Below are positions 18,558 to 27,111 of a stretch of 64,000 nt of DNA, in pieces. Origin of the DNA: Brevibacillus_F sp035644815 (lineage in GTDB: Bacteria > Bacillota > Bacilli > Brevibacillales > Brevibacillaceae); assembly GCA_035644815.1 (NCBI GenBank), contig DASQNU010000047.1, forward strand, positions 1-64,000, read 5' to 3'. Each line of letters starts with the position of its first letter. Position 1 is the first letter of the stretch. The notes beneath the pieces are model-generated. The model made no database searches and was not told the origin of the DNA. It saw only the letters and a list, made by a program, of their open reading frames with translations. Position numbers and translations under genes: made by a program.

Positions 18558-19406
18558 TTATTCGACCGTCAGCGAGATCTTTACTTCCTTGCCTTTGTAG
18601 GTGGCCGTTATGGTCGCCGTGCCTTTTTTCTTCGCTTTGATTTTTCCTTTGCTTACGGTTGCGATGTCCGAATTGGAAGTCTTCCATGTAGCTTTGGAAG
18701 CCGACAGCGATTTCCCGTTGTATTTTAAGGTAATCGTTTTTGTCTTGCCTTTATCCACGGTTATCTTGGTCGTGCTGGCAGTCAGCGTGCTCTCGGTTAC
18801 AGTAACCGAGATTTTTACTTCCTTGCCATTATACTTTGCCGTAATGGTTGCCGTGCCTTTTGCTTTGGCTGTAATTTCGCCGTTCTTAACAGTGGCAACG
18901 GAGGAGTTGCTTGTCGTCCAAGTCGCTTTGGATGCGGTAAGTTTTTTGCCATTTAAAGTAAGGCTTACTTTTTGCTCCTCACCTTCTTTAAGGCTGACGC
19001 TGCTCTTACTCGCTTTCAACGTGCTGGCGCTTACCGTAACCTTGATTTCTACTTCCTTGCTCTTGTATTCCGCCGTAATCGTAGCTGTTCCTGCGGCCTT
19101 CGCCGTGATTTTTCCTTTGCTCACAGTCGCAACGGAAGAATTGGATGTTTTCCAAGTTGCTTTGGATGCGGTCAGCTTTTTTCCATCATAAGTAAGCTTG
19201 ATGGTTTTGGTGTCTGCTTCTTTCAATGTCACCTTGGTCGTGCTTGCTTTCAGCTTTTTACTGGCAGCAGCGGATACTACCGTCTCAGCCTGCATGGTTG
19301 ATGCCTGGGTGGCAGCAGCAGCCGGTTGTACAGCTGTCCCTAAGGTCAGCACTGTGACGAGGGAACAAATAACAGCAGTGACGAACCTCTTCGTTTTTCG
19401 TATCAT
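18558..19406 (-). CDS. Secreted protein with three BIG2 (bacterial Ig-like) domains
   Basis: The 282-residue protein has a signal peptide (residues 1-32, cut near QPAAAATQA) and a short linker. Three consecutive copies of about 76-80 residues follow. Each carries KxTLK/SLKEGEEQ..., an ASKATWKTSNSSVATVSKGK-type core and GTATITAxYKGKEVKISVTV. The repeats are nearly identical at the core and cover the rest of the chain, with no anchor motif. BIG2 domains mediate adhesion or act as spacers in surface proteins; here the protein is nothing but the repeats. It is extremely Lys/Thr/Ser-rich. It has its own terminator and lies between the kinase pair and glpD. Confidence 0.9.
   Translation of the reverse strand: MIRKTKRFVTAVICSLVTVLTLGTAVQPAAAATQASTMQAETVVSAAASKKLKASTTKVTLKEADTKTIKLTYDGKKLTASKATWKTSNSSVATVSKGKITAKAAGTATITAEYKSKEVEIKVTVSASTLKASKSSVSLKEGEEQKVSLTLNGKKLTASKATWTTSNSSVATVKNGEITAKAKGTATITAKYNGKEVKISVTVTESTLTASTTKITVDKGKTKTITLKYNGKSLSASKATWKTSNSDIATVSKGKIKAKKKGTATITATYKGKEVKISLTVE
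18564..19250 (-). repeat. Tandem DNA repeats encoding three BIG2 modules
   Basis: Three consecutive units of about 228-240 bp are similar at DNA level, with recurring blocks such as AAGCGACTTGGAAG-like and GGTACGGCAACCAT-like segments. The repetition makes recombination-driven copy-number change plausible. Confidence 0.65.
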
Positions 19407-19484
19407 AGATACCTCCTGAATTGTTTATCCAATTAATAAGACGGATCACTCAGGAAAAAGTTACTACTTGACGCAGACTTTTGC

Positions 19485-21146
19485 TTACGAAGCAGGTACA
19501 ACCGCATCATGAAGATGTTTTTCCAATTCGGCTGAATATGCGTATTCTTGCTCCTGTGACCAGCCAAAGCGCTTGGACATGAATGCCAGCACGGGCTTTT
19601 TCCACTTATGGACTTCCTGAATGCGAAAGAGCAGCATCGATGTTCGTCTGACAAAGAAATCAACCGGTGTGACCACCATCTCCTCTTCGATGCCATAGAC
19701 CAGGGAGGCGAAAAGATCCACGGGCAATGGAATCATTTCATTCTTCTGAGCATGCTGTTGGACGATGTGAAACAAACGGTCAACATTGGAGCCATACATG
19801 CGCGCCAGCTTTTCCGCTTGCCCCTTCGACAGACCAAGATCCATGCCTTCTTTTGTCTTTTCGGCAATAAACGCTGGGAAGTGCGTACTTCCTCCGACAT
19901 CACCACCCGATATCGGCAAATGCTTGGTGATACAAGGACGGTAAATTTTCTGCCCCTGAGACTGCAGATGCTTCACAAGCAAATCGACGACCATCTCTGC
20001 CATTTTACGATAACCCGTAAGCTTACCGCCCGCTATCGTGATCAAACCCGATGCGGATTCCCAGATTTCATCCTTGCGCGAAATCTCGGAGGCGGACTTT
20101 CCTTCCTCATAGATAAGCGGACGCACACCTGCCCAACTCGACTCGATATCCTTTTCCGTAATCTTCACTTCAGGGAACATATAATGAATGGCATTAATCA
20201 CGTATTGACGGTCCTCTTCCGTCATGCGCGGATGGGCGATCTCTTCCTTGTAAAAGGTATCTGTGGTGCCTACATAGGTTTTCCCGTCGCGCGGAATGGC
20301 AAAGACCATTCTACCGTCCGGGGTGTCAAAATAAACGGCTTGTGTGAGTGGAAAACGTGATTGATCGATAATTACATGTATTCCTTTTGATAGCTGGAGC
20401 CTTTTTCCTTTCAATGAGCCGTCTTTCTCGCGCAGCGAATCCACCCATGGCCCCGTAGCATTGACGATTTTTGTGCCATACAGCGCATACGCTTCTCCAT
20501 CAACCTGATCGATCGCTTTTACGCCTACAATGCGTCCGTTCTCATAGAGCAGCTCCTCCACCTTCGCATAGTTGACCAGATCGGCGCCGTGATGACAAGC
20601 TGCTTTGGCGACTTCAATCGTCAGGCGAGCATCGTCCGTGCGATATTCCACATAGTTGCCGCCCCCCAGCAGTCCCTCTTTTTTAATCAGCGGCACTTTG
20701 CGCAGCGTTTCCTGCACATCCAGCATCTTGCGTCGTTCTGATCCTTTAACACCCGCCAGGAAATCATAAAGCATGAGCCCGAGAGACGTGCTGAATCTCC
20801 CGAATGTTCCCCCTTTGTGAAAAGGAAGCACCATCCATTCCGGTGTGGTCACATGAGGGCCGTTTTCATACACAATCGCCCGTTCCTTGCCGACCTCTGC
20901 GACCATCTGCACCTCGAGCTGCTTCAAGTAACGCAACCCGCCATGTACGAGCTTAGTCGAGCGGCTTGAGGTACCTGCTGCAAAATCCTGCATTTCCACC
21001 AGCGCCACCTTCATTCCTCTGGTGACCGCATCTAAGGCAATTCCTACCCCGGTGATTCCTCCCCCGATGATGATGACATCGTATTTTTGGTTGCTCATCG
21101 CACGTAGCATCTCTTTTCTTTGCAATCCAGACATCTGCTTGAACAT
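19485..21146 (-). CDS. glpD: Aerobic glycerol-3-phosphate dehydrogenase
   Basis: This 553-residue FAD enzyme oxidises sn-glycerol 3-phosphate to dihydroxyacetone phosphate at the membrane and passes electrons to quinone. The Rossmann motif VIIIGGGITGVGIALDA is near residues 24-40, followed by SSRSTKLVHGGLRYLKQLE, VNATGPWVD and ITIAGGKLTGYRKMAE, with a C-terminal DAO_C domain. The start follows GGAGAGATTGCC. It is the last glp gene and is separated from glpK by an antiterminator-type leader. It therefore needs GlpP plus glycerol 3-phosphate independently of glpFK. Confidence 0.96.
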   Translation of the reverse strand: MFKQMSGLQRKEMLRAMSNQKYDVIIIGGGITGVGIALDAVTRGMKVALVEMQDFAAGTSSRSTKLVHGGLRYLKQLEVQMVAEVGKERAIVYENGPHVTTPEWMVLPFHKGGTFGRFSTSLGLMLYDFLAGVKGSERRKMLDVQETLRKVPLIKKEGLLGGGNYVEYRTDDARLTIEVAKAACHHGADLVNYAKVEELLYENGRIVGVKAIDQVDGEAYALYGTKIVNATGPWVDSLREKDGSLKGKRLQLSKGIHVIIDQSRFPLTQAVYFDTPDGRMVFAIPRDGKTYVGTTDTFYKEEIAHPRMTEEDRQYVINAIHYMFPEVKITEKDIESSWAGVRPLIYEEGKSASEISRKDEIWESASGLITIAGGKLTGYRKMAEMVVDLLVKHLQSQGQKIYRPCITKHLPISGGDVGGSTHFPAFIAEKTKEGMDLGLSKGQAEKLARMYGSNVDRLFHIVQQHAQKNEMIPLPVDLFASLVYGIEEEMVVTPVDFFVRRTSMLLFRIQEVHKWKKPVLAFMSKRFGWSQEQEYAYSAELEKHLHDAVVPAS

Positions 21147-21193
21147 GGCAATCTCTCCATTCCCACTGGTTCCATCTGTATGAAAACGAAAAA

Positions 21194-21251
21194 GAGAGAC
21201 CACTAACAAACACTATGGCTGTCGCCATAATGAATGCAATCGTGGTCTCTC
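21194..21251 (-). promoter_or_regulatory. GlpP-type terminator/antiterminator leader of glpD
   Basis: On the minus strand GGAGAGACCAC at one end pairs with GTGGTCTCTC at the other, enclosing an inner ATGGC/GCCAT hairpin, and is followed by TTTTTCGTTTTC. This is an intrinsic terminator inside a leader about 48 bp before glpD. B. subtilis glpD is controlled the same way, by GlpP antitermination. A cre-like AGCATACGCTTTCA and a TAAAAT -10-like box at 21288-21304 lie just upstream, so an internal promoter is possible. Confidence 0.75.
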
Positions 21252-21305
21252 CGTTTTCTCCAGACACGTTTATTCACTTATCATTATTTTAGCATACGCT
21301 TTCAT

Positions 21306-22796
21306 TTATTTAAATGCCATTGTTGCGCGAATCGCCTTTTTCCAGCCTTCATGCAGCTTTGTACGCTGTTCCTCTGCCATGGTAGGCTCATACTTGCGAT
21401 CCACCTGCCATTGGGTCGCGATTTCTGCCCGATCTTGCCAGTATCCGACTGCCAGACCTGCCAGGTAGGCCGCTCCCAGCGCAGTGGTTTCATTAATAAC
21501 CGGACGCTCAACCGGCACTCCAAGAATATCGCTTTGGAACTCCATCAAAAAGTTGTTTTTGACCGCTCCCCCGTCCACACGTAGCGCTTTAAGCGAAATA
21601 CCGGAGTCCGCTTCCATCGCTGCCAGCACATCCTTCGTCTGGTAGGCGAGTGATTCCAGTGTGGCGCGGATGAAATGTTCTTTGCTTGTTCCGCGTGTCA
21701 GCCCAAACACAGCGCCGCGCACATCGCTGTCCCAGTACGGTGTTCCTAAGCCTACGAAGGCCGGTACGACATAGACGCCATCTGTGCTGTCCACCTTGGT
21801 CGCATAGTCTTCGCTGTCTTTTGCCTCCCGGAACATGCGCAGTCCGTCACGCAGCCATTGGATCGCTGAGCCCGCAATGAAGATACTGCCTTCCAGGGCG
21901 TATTCCACTTTTCCATCCAGCCCCCAGGCGATGGTGGTCAAGAGTCCGTATTCCGAGGACATCGCTTTCTCGCCCGTGTTCATCAGCATAAAGCAGCCTG
22001 TGCCGTACGTGTTTTTCGCCATCCCTGCCTCAAAGCACGCTTGCCCGAACAGTGCGGCTTGCTGATCTCCCGCTGCGCCTGCAATTGGCACTTCTTGCCC
22101 GAAAAAGTGATAGCCGATCGTATGCGCATATACTTCTGAGGAAGGGCGCACCTCCGGAAGCATCGATTGGGGAATCGTCAAAATGTCCAGCAGCTCCTCA
22201 TCCCACTTCAATTCATGGATGTTGTACATCAGCGTACGCGAAGCATTGGAATAATCGGTGACATGCGCCCTGCCTCCAGAGAGCTTCCAGATCAGCCACG
22301 TATCGATGGTACCGAAGAGCAGCTCCCCTCTTTCCGCCTTTTCACGCGCACCCTCCACATTGTCGAGAATCCACTTTACTTTGGTCCCGGAGAAGTAGGC
22401 GTCAATCAACAGTCCTGTTTTTTGGCGGAACAGATCGTTATAGCCTTTTTCCTTCAGCTCATTGCAGATATCGCTCGTCTGCCGGGATTGCCAGACAATC
22501 GCGTTATAGACCGGTTTTCCCGTCTCCTTTTCCCAGACCACCGTAGTTTCCCGTTGATTGGTGATCCCGATGCCGCTTACCTGCTCCGGCTTTACATCCG
22601 CTTCCGACAAGCACGTAGCGATGACGGCCAAGACCGAGCCCCATATTTCGCTGGCATTATGCTCTACCCAGCCGGGCTGAGGAAAAATTTGCGTGAATTC
22701 TCGCTGCGCACTGTGGACGATTTCCCCCTGACGATTGAACAGGATCGCTCTCGAACTGGTCGTACCCTGATCCAAAGCCAAAATATACGTCTCCAT
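21306..22796 (-). CDS. glpK: Glycerol kinase
   Basis: The 496-residue FGGY-family kinase phosphorylates incoming glycerol with ATP. Visible family blocks are LALDQGTTSSRAILFNRQGE at the N-terminus, GIGITNQRETTVVWEKETG near 80, GTIDTWLIWKLSGG, GDQQAALFGQACFE and the ATP-site GLGTPYWDSDVRG plus TLESLAYQTKDVL. The start is the ATG eight bases after AAGGGAG; an ATG two codons upstream is too close. It follows glpF by 28 bp in the same operon. A His corresponding to the PTS phosphorylation site in low-GC relatives is present (YHFFGQE/KEHFIRATLES region). Confidence 0.96.
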   Translation of the reverse strand: METYILALDQGTTSSRAILFNRQGEIVHSAQREFTQIFPQPGWVEHNASEIWGSVLAVIATCLSEADVKPEQVSGIGITNQRETTVVWEKETGKPVYNAIVWQSRQTSDICNELKEKGYNDLFRQKTGLLIDAYFSGTKVKWILDNVEGAREKAERGELLFGTIDTWLIWKLSGGRAHVTDYSNASRTLMYNIHELKWDEELLDILTIPQSMLPEVRPSSEVYAHTIGYHFFGQEVPIAGAAGDQQAALFGQACFEAGMAKNTYGTGCFMLMNTGEKAMSSEYGLLTTIAWGLDGKVEYALEGSIFIAGSAIQWLRDGLRMFREAKDSEDYATKVDSTDGVYVVPAFVGLGTPYWDSDVRGAVFGLTRGTSKEHFIRATLESLAYQTKDVLAAMEADSGISLKALRVDGGAVKNNFLMEFQSDILGVPVERPVINETTALGAAYLAGLAVGYWQDRAEIATQWQVDRKYEPTMAEEQRTKLHEGWKKAIRATMAFK

Positions 22797-22824
22797 TTTC
22801 ATACTCCCTTTCTATCATGGATTG

Positions 22825-23649
22825 TCATGCATGAATCTTGTTATTCGATACACGGTTGCTCTTCTGTTTGCCGAACAAAGCAGTCAATACCAGTACCAAG
22901 ATCATCAGGATGAGCACAGTCCAAAAGCTTGCGGCTACCTTCCCTTGAAAAACGGCCTTGTAAAACAACCCGCCAAACGAACCACCCAAGAGCGGACCTA
23001 CGACTGGCACCCATGCGTACCCCCAGTTGGAGCTGCCTTTTCCGTGGATCGGCAGCAGGAAATGTGCGATGCGCGGTCCCAGATCCCGAGCCGGATTGAT
23101 CGCATAGCCGGTGGTGCCGCCTAGTGAGAGCCCGATGCTCAAGATCAAAAAGCCGACCACTAACGGATTCAACCCTTCCGTAAACTTGTTCGCTCCAATC
23201 GCCAGAATCGCGAGAACGAGAAGAAAGGTTCCGATGATTTCACTGAGCAAATTGGCGAAAGGGTTTCGGATAGCAGGACCTGTTGAAAATACTCCTAATT
23301 TCGTACCTGGATCCTCCGTTTCCTTCCAATGGGGCAGATAATGTAAATATACGAGACAAGCCCCTAAAAATGCACCTAACATTTGCGCCAGCATGTAGCT
23401 GGGTACGTCCGCCCATGGAAAATCTCCCGTCAAAGCAAGCGCAAGCGTCAATGCTGGATTCAAATGTGCTCCGCTGATTCCCCCTACCGCATAGGCAGCC
23501 ATCGCGACTGCCATCGCCCAGCCAAACGTGATGACAATCCATCCTGAACTTTGGGCGAATGATTGTTTCAGGCTCACACCCGCACAGACTCCTCCCCCCA
23601 GCAGGATCAAAATCATCGTACCGATTACTTCACCCCAAAACGGCGTCAT
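22825..23649 (-). CDS. glpF: Glycerol uptake facilitator (aquaglyceroporin)
   Basis: This 274-residue MIP-family channel has six membrane spans and two half-helices carrying the NPA boxes (SGAHLNPALTLALAL near residue 65 and GYAINPARDLGPRIA near 205). The Asp after the second NPA ('NPARD') is the glycerol-facilitator marker. The start is set by GGAGGGAGGAGAAAGG. It is the first gene of glpFK, preceded by a leader with a GlpP-type terminator and a promoter overlapped by a cre box. Confidence 0.95.
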   Translation of the reverse strand: MTPFWGEVIGTMILILLGGGVCAGVSLKQSFAQSSGWIVITFGWAMAVAMAAYAVGGISGAHLNPALTLALALTGDFPWADVPSYMLAQMLGAFLGACLVYLHYLPHWKETEDPGTKLGVFSTGPAIRNPFANLLSEIIGTFLLVLAILAIGANKFTEGLNPLVVGFLILSIGLSLGGTTGYAINPARDLGPRIAHFLLPIHGKGSSNWGYAWVPVVGPLLGGSFGGLFYKAVFQGKVAASFWTVLILMILVLVLTALFGKQKSNRVSNNKIHA

Positions 23650-23703
23650 CCTTTCTCCTCCCTCCAACTTTTGAAAAATAAGAATTTATGAGCGCAAGAA
23701 AAA

Positions 23704-23757
23704 GGAGACCCGCCAGAAAAAATCCTTCTCTTCAAGGACCTTTCTCGGTGGATCTCC
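23704..23757 (-). promoter_or_regulatory. GlpP-type terminator/antiterminator leader of glpFK
   Basis: On the minus strand GGAGATCCACC pairs with GGCGGGTCTCC (one mismatch, one G-U), with an inner TCCTT/AAGGA hairpin, and is followed by TTTTTCTT. It lies in the about 130-nt leader of glpF. It shares the GGAGA..CCAC start with the glpD leader, which would be the common GlpP recognition part. Confidence 0.75.
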
Positions 23758-23788
23758 CGCTCTCCGTCACCATGATTAACTTATCCAT

Positions 23789-23818
23789 AGTCTACCTACA
23801 AATTGGAAACGCTGTCAA
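23789..23818 (-). promoter_or_regulatory. glpF promoter overlapped by a cre box
   Basis: On the minus strand TTGACA (23813-23818), an 18-bp spacer and TAGACT (23789-23794) form a sigma-A-like promoter. The cre-like TGGAAACGCTGTCA (23804-23817) overlaps the -35 box, a position expected to give CcpA repression. It overlaps the last codon of glpP. Confidence 0.7.
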
Positions 23819-24381
23819 TCCCCTACATTTTTAAAATGCTCCCATAGCGTTCGATTGGAGGTCGTGATGGCTGTCGCTCCCGCTGCAATGGCGCGCTGCA
23901 CATCCTCGACACTTCGTATCAAGCCTCCTGCCAAAATGGGGATCTGTGTCTCGCTATACACTTCTGCAATCATCTTGGGCATTGCTCCGGGAAGCACCTC
24001 AATGAAATCGGGCTTCGTCTTTTTCAGTAAGGCATAGCTTTTTTCCAAAGCGTTGGTATCCAGCAAAAACATACGTTGGATGGCAATGACCCCTTTTTGC
24101 TTGGCTTTCAGAATCACGCTGGAACGGGTCGAGATTAAACCCGCTGGACGAATCTCCTGACATAGGTATTCGGTTGCATATTCGTCGTTTTTCATCCCTT
24201 GAACCAGATCCACATGCAGAAATATCTTTTTGTTCCGCTTACGAGCCAGCTCGTACACACTTTTCAACTGACCGATATGCATTTCCAGGATTACGCCGTA
24301 TTCATAGGGACTCTCTAGCAGCTTCTCAAAATCCTTCAGATCCCGGGCAGCTGGCAAAATAACTTGACCGTTAAATTTCAT
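23815..24381 (-). CDS. glpP: Glycerol uptake operon antiterminator
   Basis: The 188-residue GlpP-family protein is an RNA-binding TIM-barrel-like protein. With glycerol 3-phosphate it stops premature termination in the glp leaders. Recognisable blocks are FEKLLESPYEYGVILEMHIG, KKIFLHVDLVQGMKNDEYAT, DFIEVLPGAMPKMI and PILAGGLIRSVEDVQRAIAA with TTSNRTLW at the end. It lies immediately upstream of glpF on the same strand. Both leaders downstream contain matching terminator hairpins, which fits its role. Confidence 0.95.
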   Translation of the reverse strand: MKFNGQVILPAARDLKDFEKLLESPYEYGVILEMHIGQLKSVYELARKRNKKIFLHVDLVQGMKNDEYATEYLCQEIRPAGLISTRSSVILKAKQKGVIAIQRMFLLDTNALEKSYALLKKTKPDFIEVLPGAMPKMIAEVYSETQIPILAGGLIRSVEDVQRAIAAGATAITTSNRTLWEHFKNVGD

Positions 24382-24541
24382 AGATTACCCGCTTTCTATC
24401 GTTCGTTCCTACATTTCCATCATATGTGCAGTACCGCGAAATCAGAATTAGAAATCAAGATTTTGAAAGACTCCCCGTGAACGAACGTGATAAAACAGAA
24501 AATGCAACGAAGCCTTTCTAATCAAGGAGGAGTATGTTTCC

Positions 24542-25174
24542 ATGCATAAAGTGATCGAACCGAAAATTTTATACTTTGGCACCCCCGTCGTCCTCATCAG
24601 TACAGTAAACGAAGATGGATCGACCAATCTGGCACCGATGTCCTCTGCATGGTGGCTCAACCAGTCCTGCATGCTAGGCATGAGCAAAAAATCACAGACC
24701 GTGCAGAATCTATTGCGGGAAAGAGAGTGTGTCTTGAATCTTCCTTCTGCCGACTTGGTAGAGGCTGTGGATCGACTGGCACTGACGACTGGCAGAAATC
24801 CGGTGCCGGAAAATAAAGCAGAGGTAGGTTATCGATACGAGCCTGACAAGTTCAAAACGGCAAGACTTACCCCGGAGCCAGCAGATCTGGTAAAACCGCC
24901 CCGTGTTGCCCAGTGTCCGGTTCAGCTGGAGGCCAAGGTCGTACAGGTGCATCCATTTGAGGAGCCTAGCACCTTAGTGGCGATCGAAGTGAAGATCGTG
25001 CGTGTTCATATGGATGAGCAGCTCCTGATGGATGGCGAGAAACACTATATTGATCCGGAAAAATGGAGTCCGCTTATCATGAATTTTTGTGAATTTTTCG
25101 GTCTTGGTCACAAGCTGCATCCATCCAGATTGGCTCCGGTCTTTCAGCCAGTGCGCCAAAACACCCGTATGTAA
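24542..25174 (+). CDS. Flavin reductase-like (FMN-binding split barrel) protein
   Basis: This 210-residue protein shows the flavoredoxin/flavin-reductase pattern: PKILYFGTPVVLISTVNEDG, LAPMSSAWWLNQSCMLGMSK, TVQNLLRERECVLNLPSADL and ALTTGRNPVPENKAEVGY. The GTPVVLIST-NEDG-xNLAPMSS block is the FMN phosphate site. Relatives reduce or bind FMN with NAD(P)H, or act on flavin-dependent substrates. AAGGAGGAGTATGTTTCC precedes the ATG. It is transcribed away from glpP. Confidence 0.85.
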   Translation: MHKVIEPKILYFGTPVVLISTVNEDGSTNLAPMSSAWWLNQSCMLGMSKKSQTVQNLLRERECVLNLPSADLVEAVDRLALTTGRNPVPENKAEVGYRYEPDKFKTARLTPEPADLVKPPRVAQCPVQLEAKVVQVHPFEEPSTLVAIEVKIVRVHMDEQLLMDGEKHYIDPEKWSPLIMNFCEFFGLGHKLHPSRLAPVFQPVRQNTRM

Positions 25175-25241
25175 TTCTCGCATTTCTCATGTTATCATCC
25201 TCGTAATAACAAAATACGAGAACGAAACGGGGATTGGTACC

Positions 25242-25763
25242 ATGAGCCTAGAATATCGAATCTTACAACCAACAGATGCGGCCGTCTATGTGGCGCTGCG
25301 TCTGGAAGGACTGCAACACAATCCGGAATCATTTGGCAATACGTATGAAGAAACCATGCAAGATCCAAATCTATTGGAAACATTCGCGAAGCGCTTGCAA
25401 CCAAATGGAGAGGCTGCTACCTTTGGGGCATTTGTGGAAGGGCAGTTGGTCAGTGTGGCTACGTTAAAGAGAGAAACGATGAAAAAGCTTCGCCACAAAG
25501 CCTCTGTCGTGGGCGTATATACGACACCCACCGCACGGGGAAAAGGGATTGCCAAGCAATTATTCTTGCATTTGTTAGCCTACGCCCAGCAACAAGAAGA
25601 TCTGGAGCAGCTCAACTTGTCTGTACTGACGGAAAATGAGCCCGCGCTCCGGCTCTATCGTTCCCACGGATTTGAGGTGTATGGCACGGAAAAGCATGCA
25701 TTGAAGTACGAGGGCAATTACTATGACGAGCATCATATGGTGTTGTTTTTCAAAAAACGATAG
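25242..25763 (+). CDS. GNAT family N-acetyltransferase
   Basis: This 173-residue acetyltransferase has LRLEGLQHNPESFGNTYEE near the N-terminus and the acetyl-CoA pyrophosphate loop VVGVYTTPTARGKGIAKQLFL (Q/RxxGxG/A as ARGKGIA). LNLSVLTENEPALRLYRSHGFEVYGTEKHALK then forms motif B. This resembles the YobR/RimI-like small-molecule acetyltransferases of Bacillus. The start at 25242 follows AACGGGGATTGGTACC; the longer upstream frame runs through the flavin reductase 3' end. Substrate unknown. Confidence 0.88.
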   Translation: MSLEYRILQPTDAAVYVALRLEGLQHNPESFGNTYEETMQDPNLLETFAKRLQPNGEAATFGAFVEGQLVSVATLKRETMKKLRHKASVVGVYTTPTARGKGIAKQLFLHLLAYAQQQEDLEQLNLSVLTENEPALRLYRSHGFEVYGTEKHALKYEGNYYDEHHMVLFFKKR

Positions 25764-25878
25764 GCGTCAGATGAAAATATTGATTTAGACGGGTGATGTT
25801 GATCTAAGGCAGTATTTTCATTACAAATGTCGGGGCAGTCTTGGAAAAATAAGTAGTAGACTGATCCGCTAAAAGAAA

Positions 25879-25922
25879 CAGCGGCGGTCTAAGTACCTGA
25901 AAAAATGCTTAGACTTCCGCTG
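25879..25922 (+). terminator. Bidirectional terminator between the convergent GNAT and aldo/keto reductase genes
   Basis: CAGCGG and CCGCTG close a stem extended by GTCTAAGTA/GCTTAGAC-type pairing, with T runs at both ends. The two flanking genes converge on it. Confidence 0.75.
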
Positions 25923-25960
25923 CTTTTTTACCTTTTATTTAACTGCTGAGCACGTCAAAC

Positions 25961-26941
25961 CTACCACGCATATGCCTCAGGGGTCTCTCCGCCTGGCCCT
26001 GGAAAGATGGCTTCGAGCTCGCACATTATGTCTTCCCCCAGCCGAAGCTCAACCGCTCGCAATGCTTCCCTCAGCTGTTCAACCGTTCTCGGCCCAATGA
26101 TCGGTGCCGTTACAGCGGGGTTGGCAAGCACCCAGGCAAGTGCGACGTTCGCTTCTGATTCTCCGATCTCCCTGCAAAGTGCGGAATATTTTTCAAGCTG
26201 TACCCGATGCCGTTCGATTCGTTCCGAAAGCGCTGACGTCCTAGTTCCCCTATCCGCGGAGAGGGCGCGTCCTCCAAGAAGTCCTCCGGCCAGCGGACTC
26301 CACGGGATCACACCGAGTCCCAGGTCTTTTGCCGCCGGCAGCACTTCCAACTCAGGAAGCCTCTCCAGCAGGTTGTATTTGTGCTGTTCGCTGACAAGCC
26401 CCATGAAACGCCGTTCCTTTGCCGCTGACTGCGCTTTAACCAGATGCCAACCTGCGAAGTTACTGGAACCAATGTAACTCACTTTTCCCGTACGAACCTG
26501 AATTTCGAAAGCCTCCCATAGTTCGTCCCATGATGTCCGCCTATCGATATGATGCATTTGGTACAATTCCACATGATCGGTTTGCAACCGCCGAAGCGAT
26601 CCCTCGAGATGCCTTCTTACCTTATAGAGCGACAATCCTCTTATGTCGTTTGGCCCGTCGAGCGGGTTTGATATCGGTTCATACACTTTCGTGGCGAGGA
26701 CTACCTTTTCCCTCCGCTGCCCCCCCTGTGCGAACCAACGGCCAATAATGGTCTCAGTAAGCCCTGCATTTTCTCCCCACCCATATACATTAGCTGTATC
26801 AAAGAAAGTAATTCCGGCATCCAGCGCTTCATCCATGATCCGATATGCCGTTTCCTCATCCGTATCCACACCGAAATTCATCGTTCCCAGACAAAGGCGA
26901 CTGACTCTAAAGCCAGTTCTCCCCAAAAAGGTGTACTCCAT
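25961..26941 (-). CDS. Aldo/keto reductase
   Basis: The 326-residue AKR TIM-barrel enzyme resembles the YhdN/YajO-like group. It shows VSRLCLGTMNFGVDTDEETAY, ITFFDTANVYGWGENAGLTE with catalytic Asp and Tyr, the Lys in VVLATKVY, and His in ELYQMHHIDRRTSWDE. WSPLAGGLLGG, then PIIGPRTVEQLREAL, form the NADP site. It is expected to reduce aldehydes or ketones with NADPH. Codon use is GC-richer than that of its neighbours. It is monocistronic. Confidence 0.93.
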   Translation of the reverse strand: MEYTFLGRTGFRVSRLCLGTMNFGVDTDEETAYRIMDEALDAGITFFDTANVYGWGENAGLTETIIGRWFAQGGQRREKVVLATKVYEPISNPLDGPNDIRGLSLYKVRRHLEGSLRRLQTDHVELYQMHHIDRRTSWDELWEAFEIQVRTGKVSYIGSSNFAGWHLVKAQSAAKERRFMGLVSEQHKYNLLERLPELEVLPAAKDLGLGVIPWSPLAGGLLGGRALSADRGTRTSALSERIERHRVQLEKYSALCREIGESEANVALAWVLANPAVTAPIIGPRTVEQLREALRAVELRLGEDIMCELEAIFPGPGGETPEAYAW

Positions 26942-27111
26942 TTCATCTTTTCCTCCTGTTCGGTTGATTCTGAATACTTTTATCGATAAACCTTACAACT
27001 TTCTCAAAGTGCCCTTGTTGTCTTCCCCCTCCTCACCAATTTGACTACACTTAATATGACGGCGCCTTTTTGATTAGGACGCAAAAACTTTTCGGGAAGG
27101 GAGCATTCATC

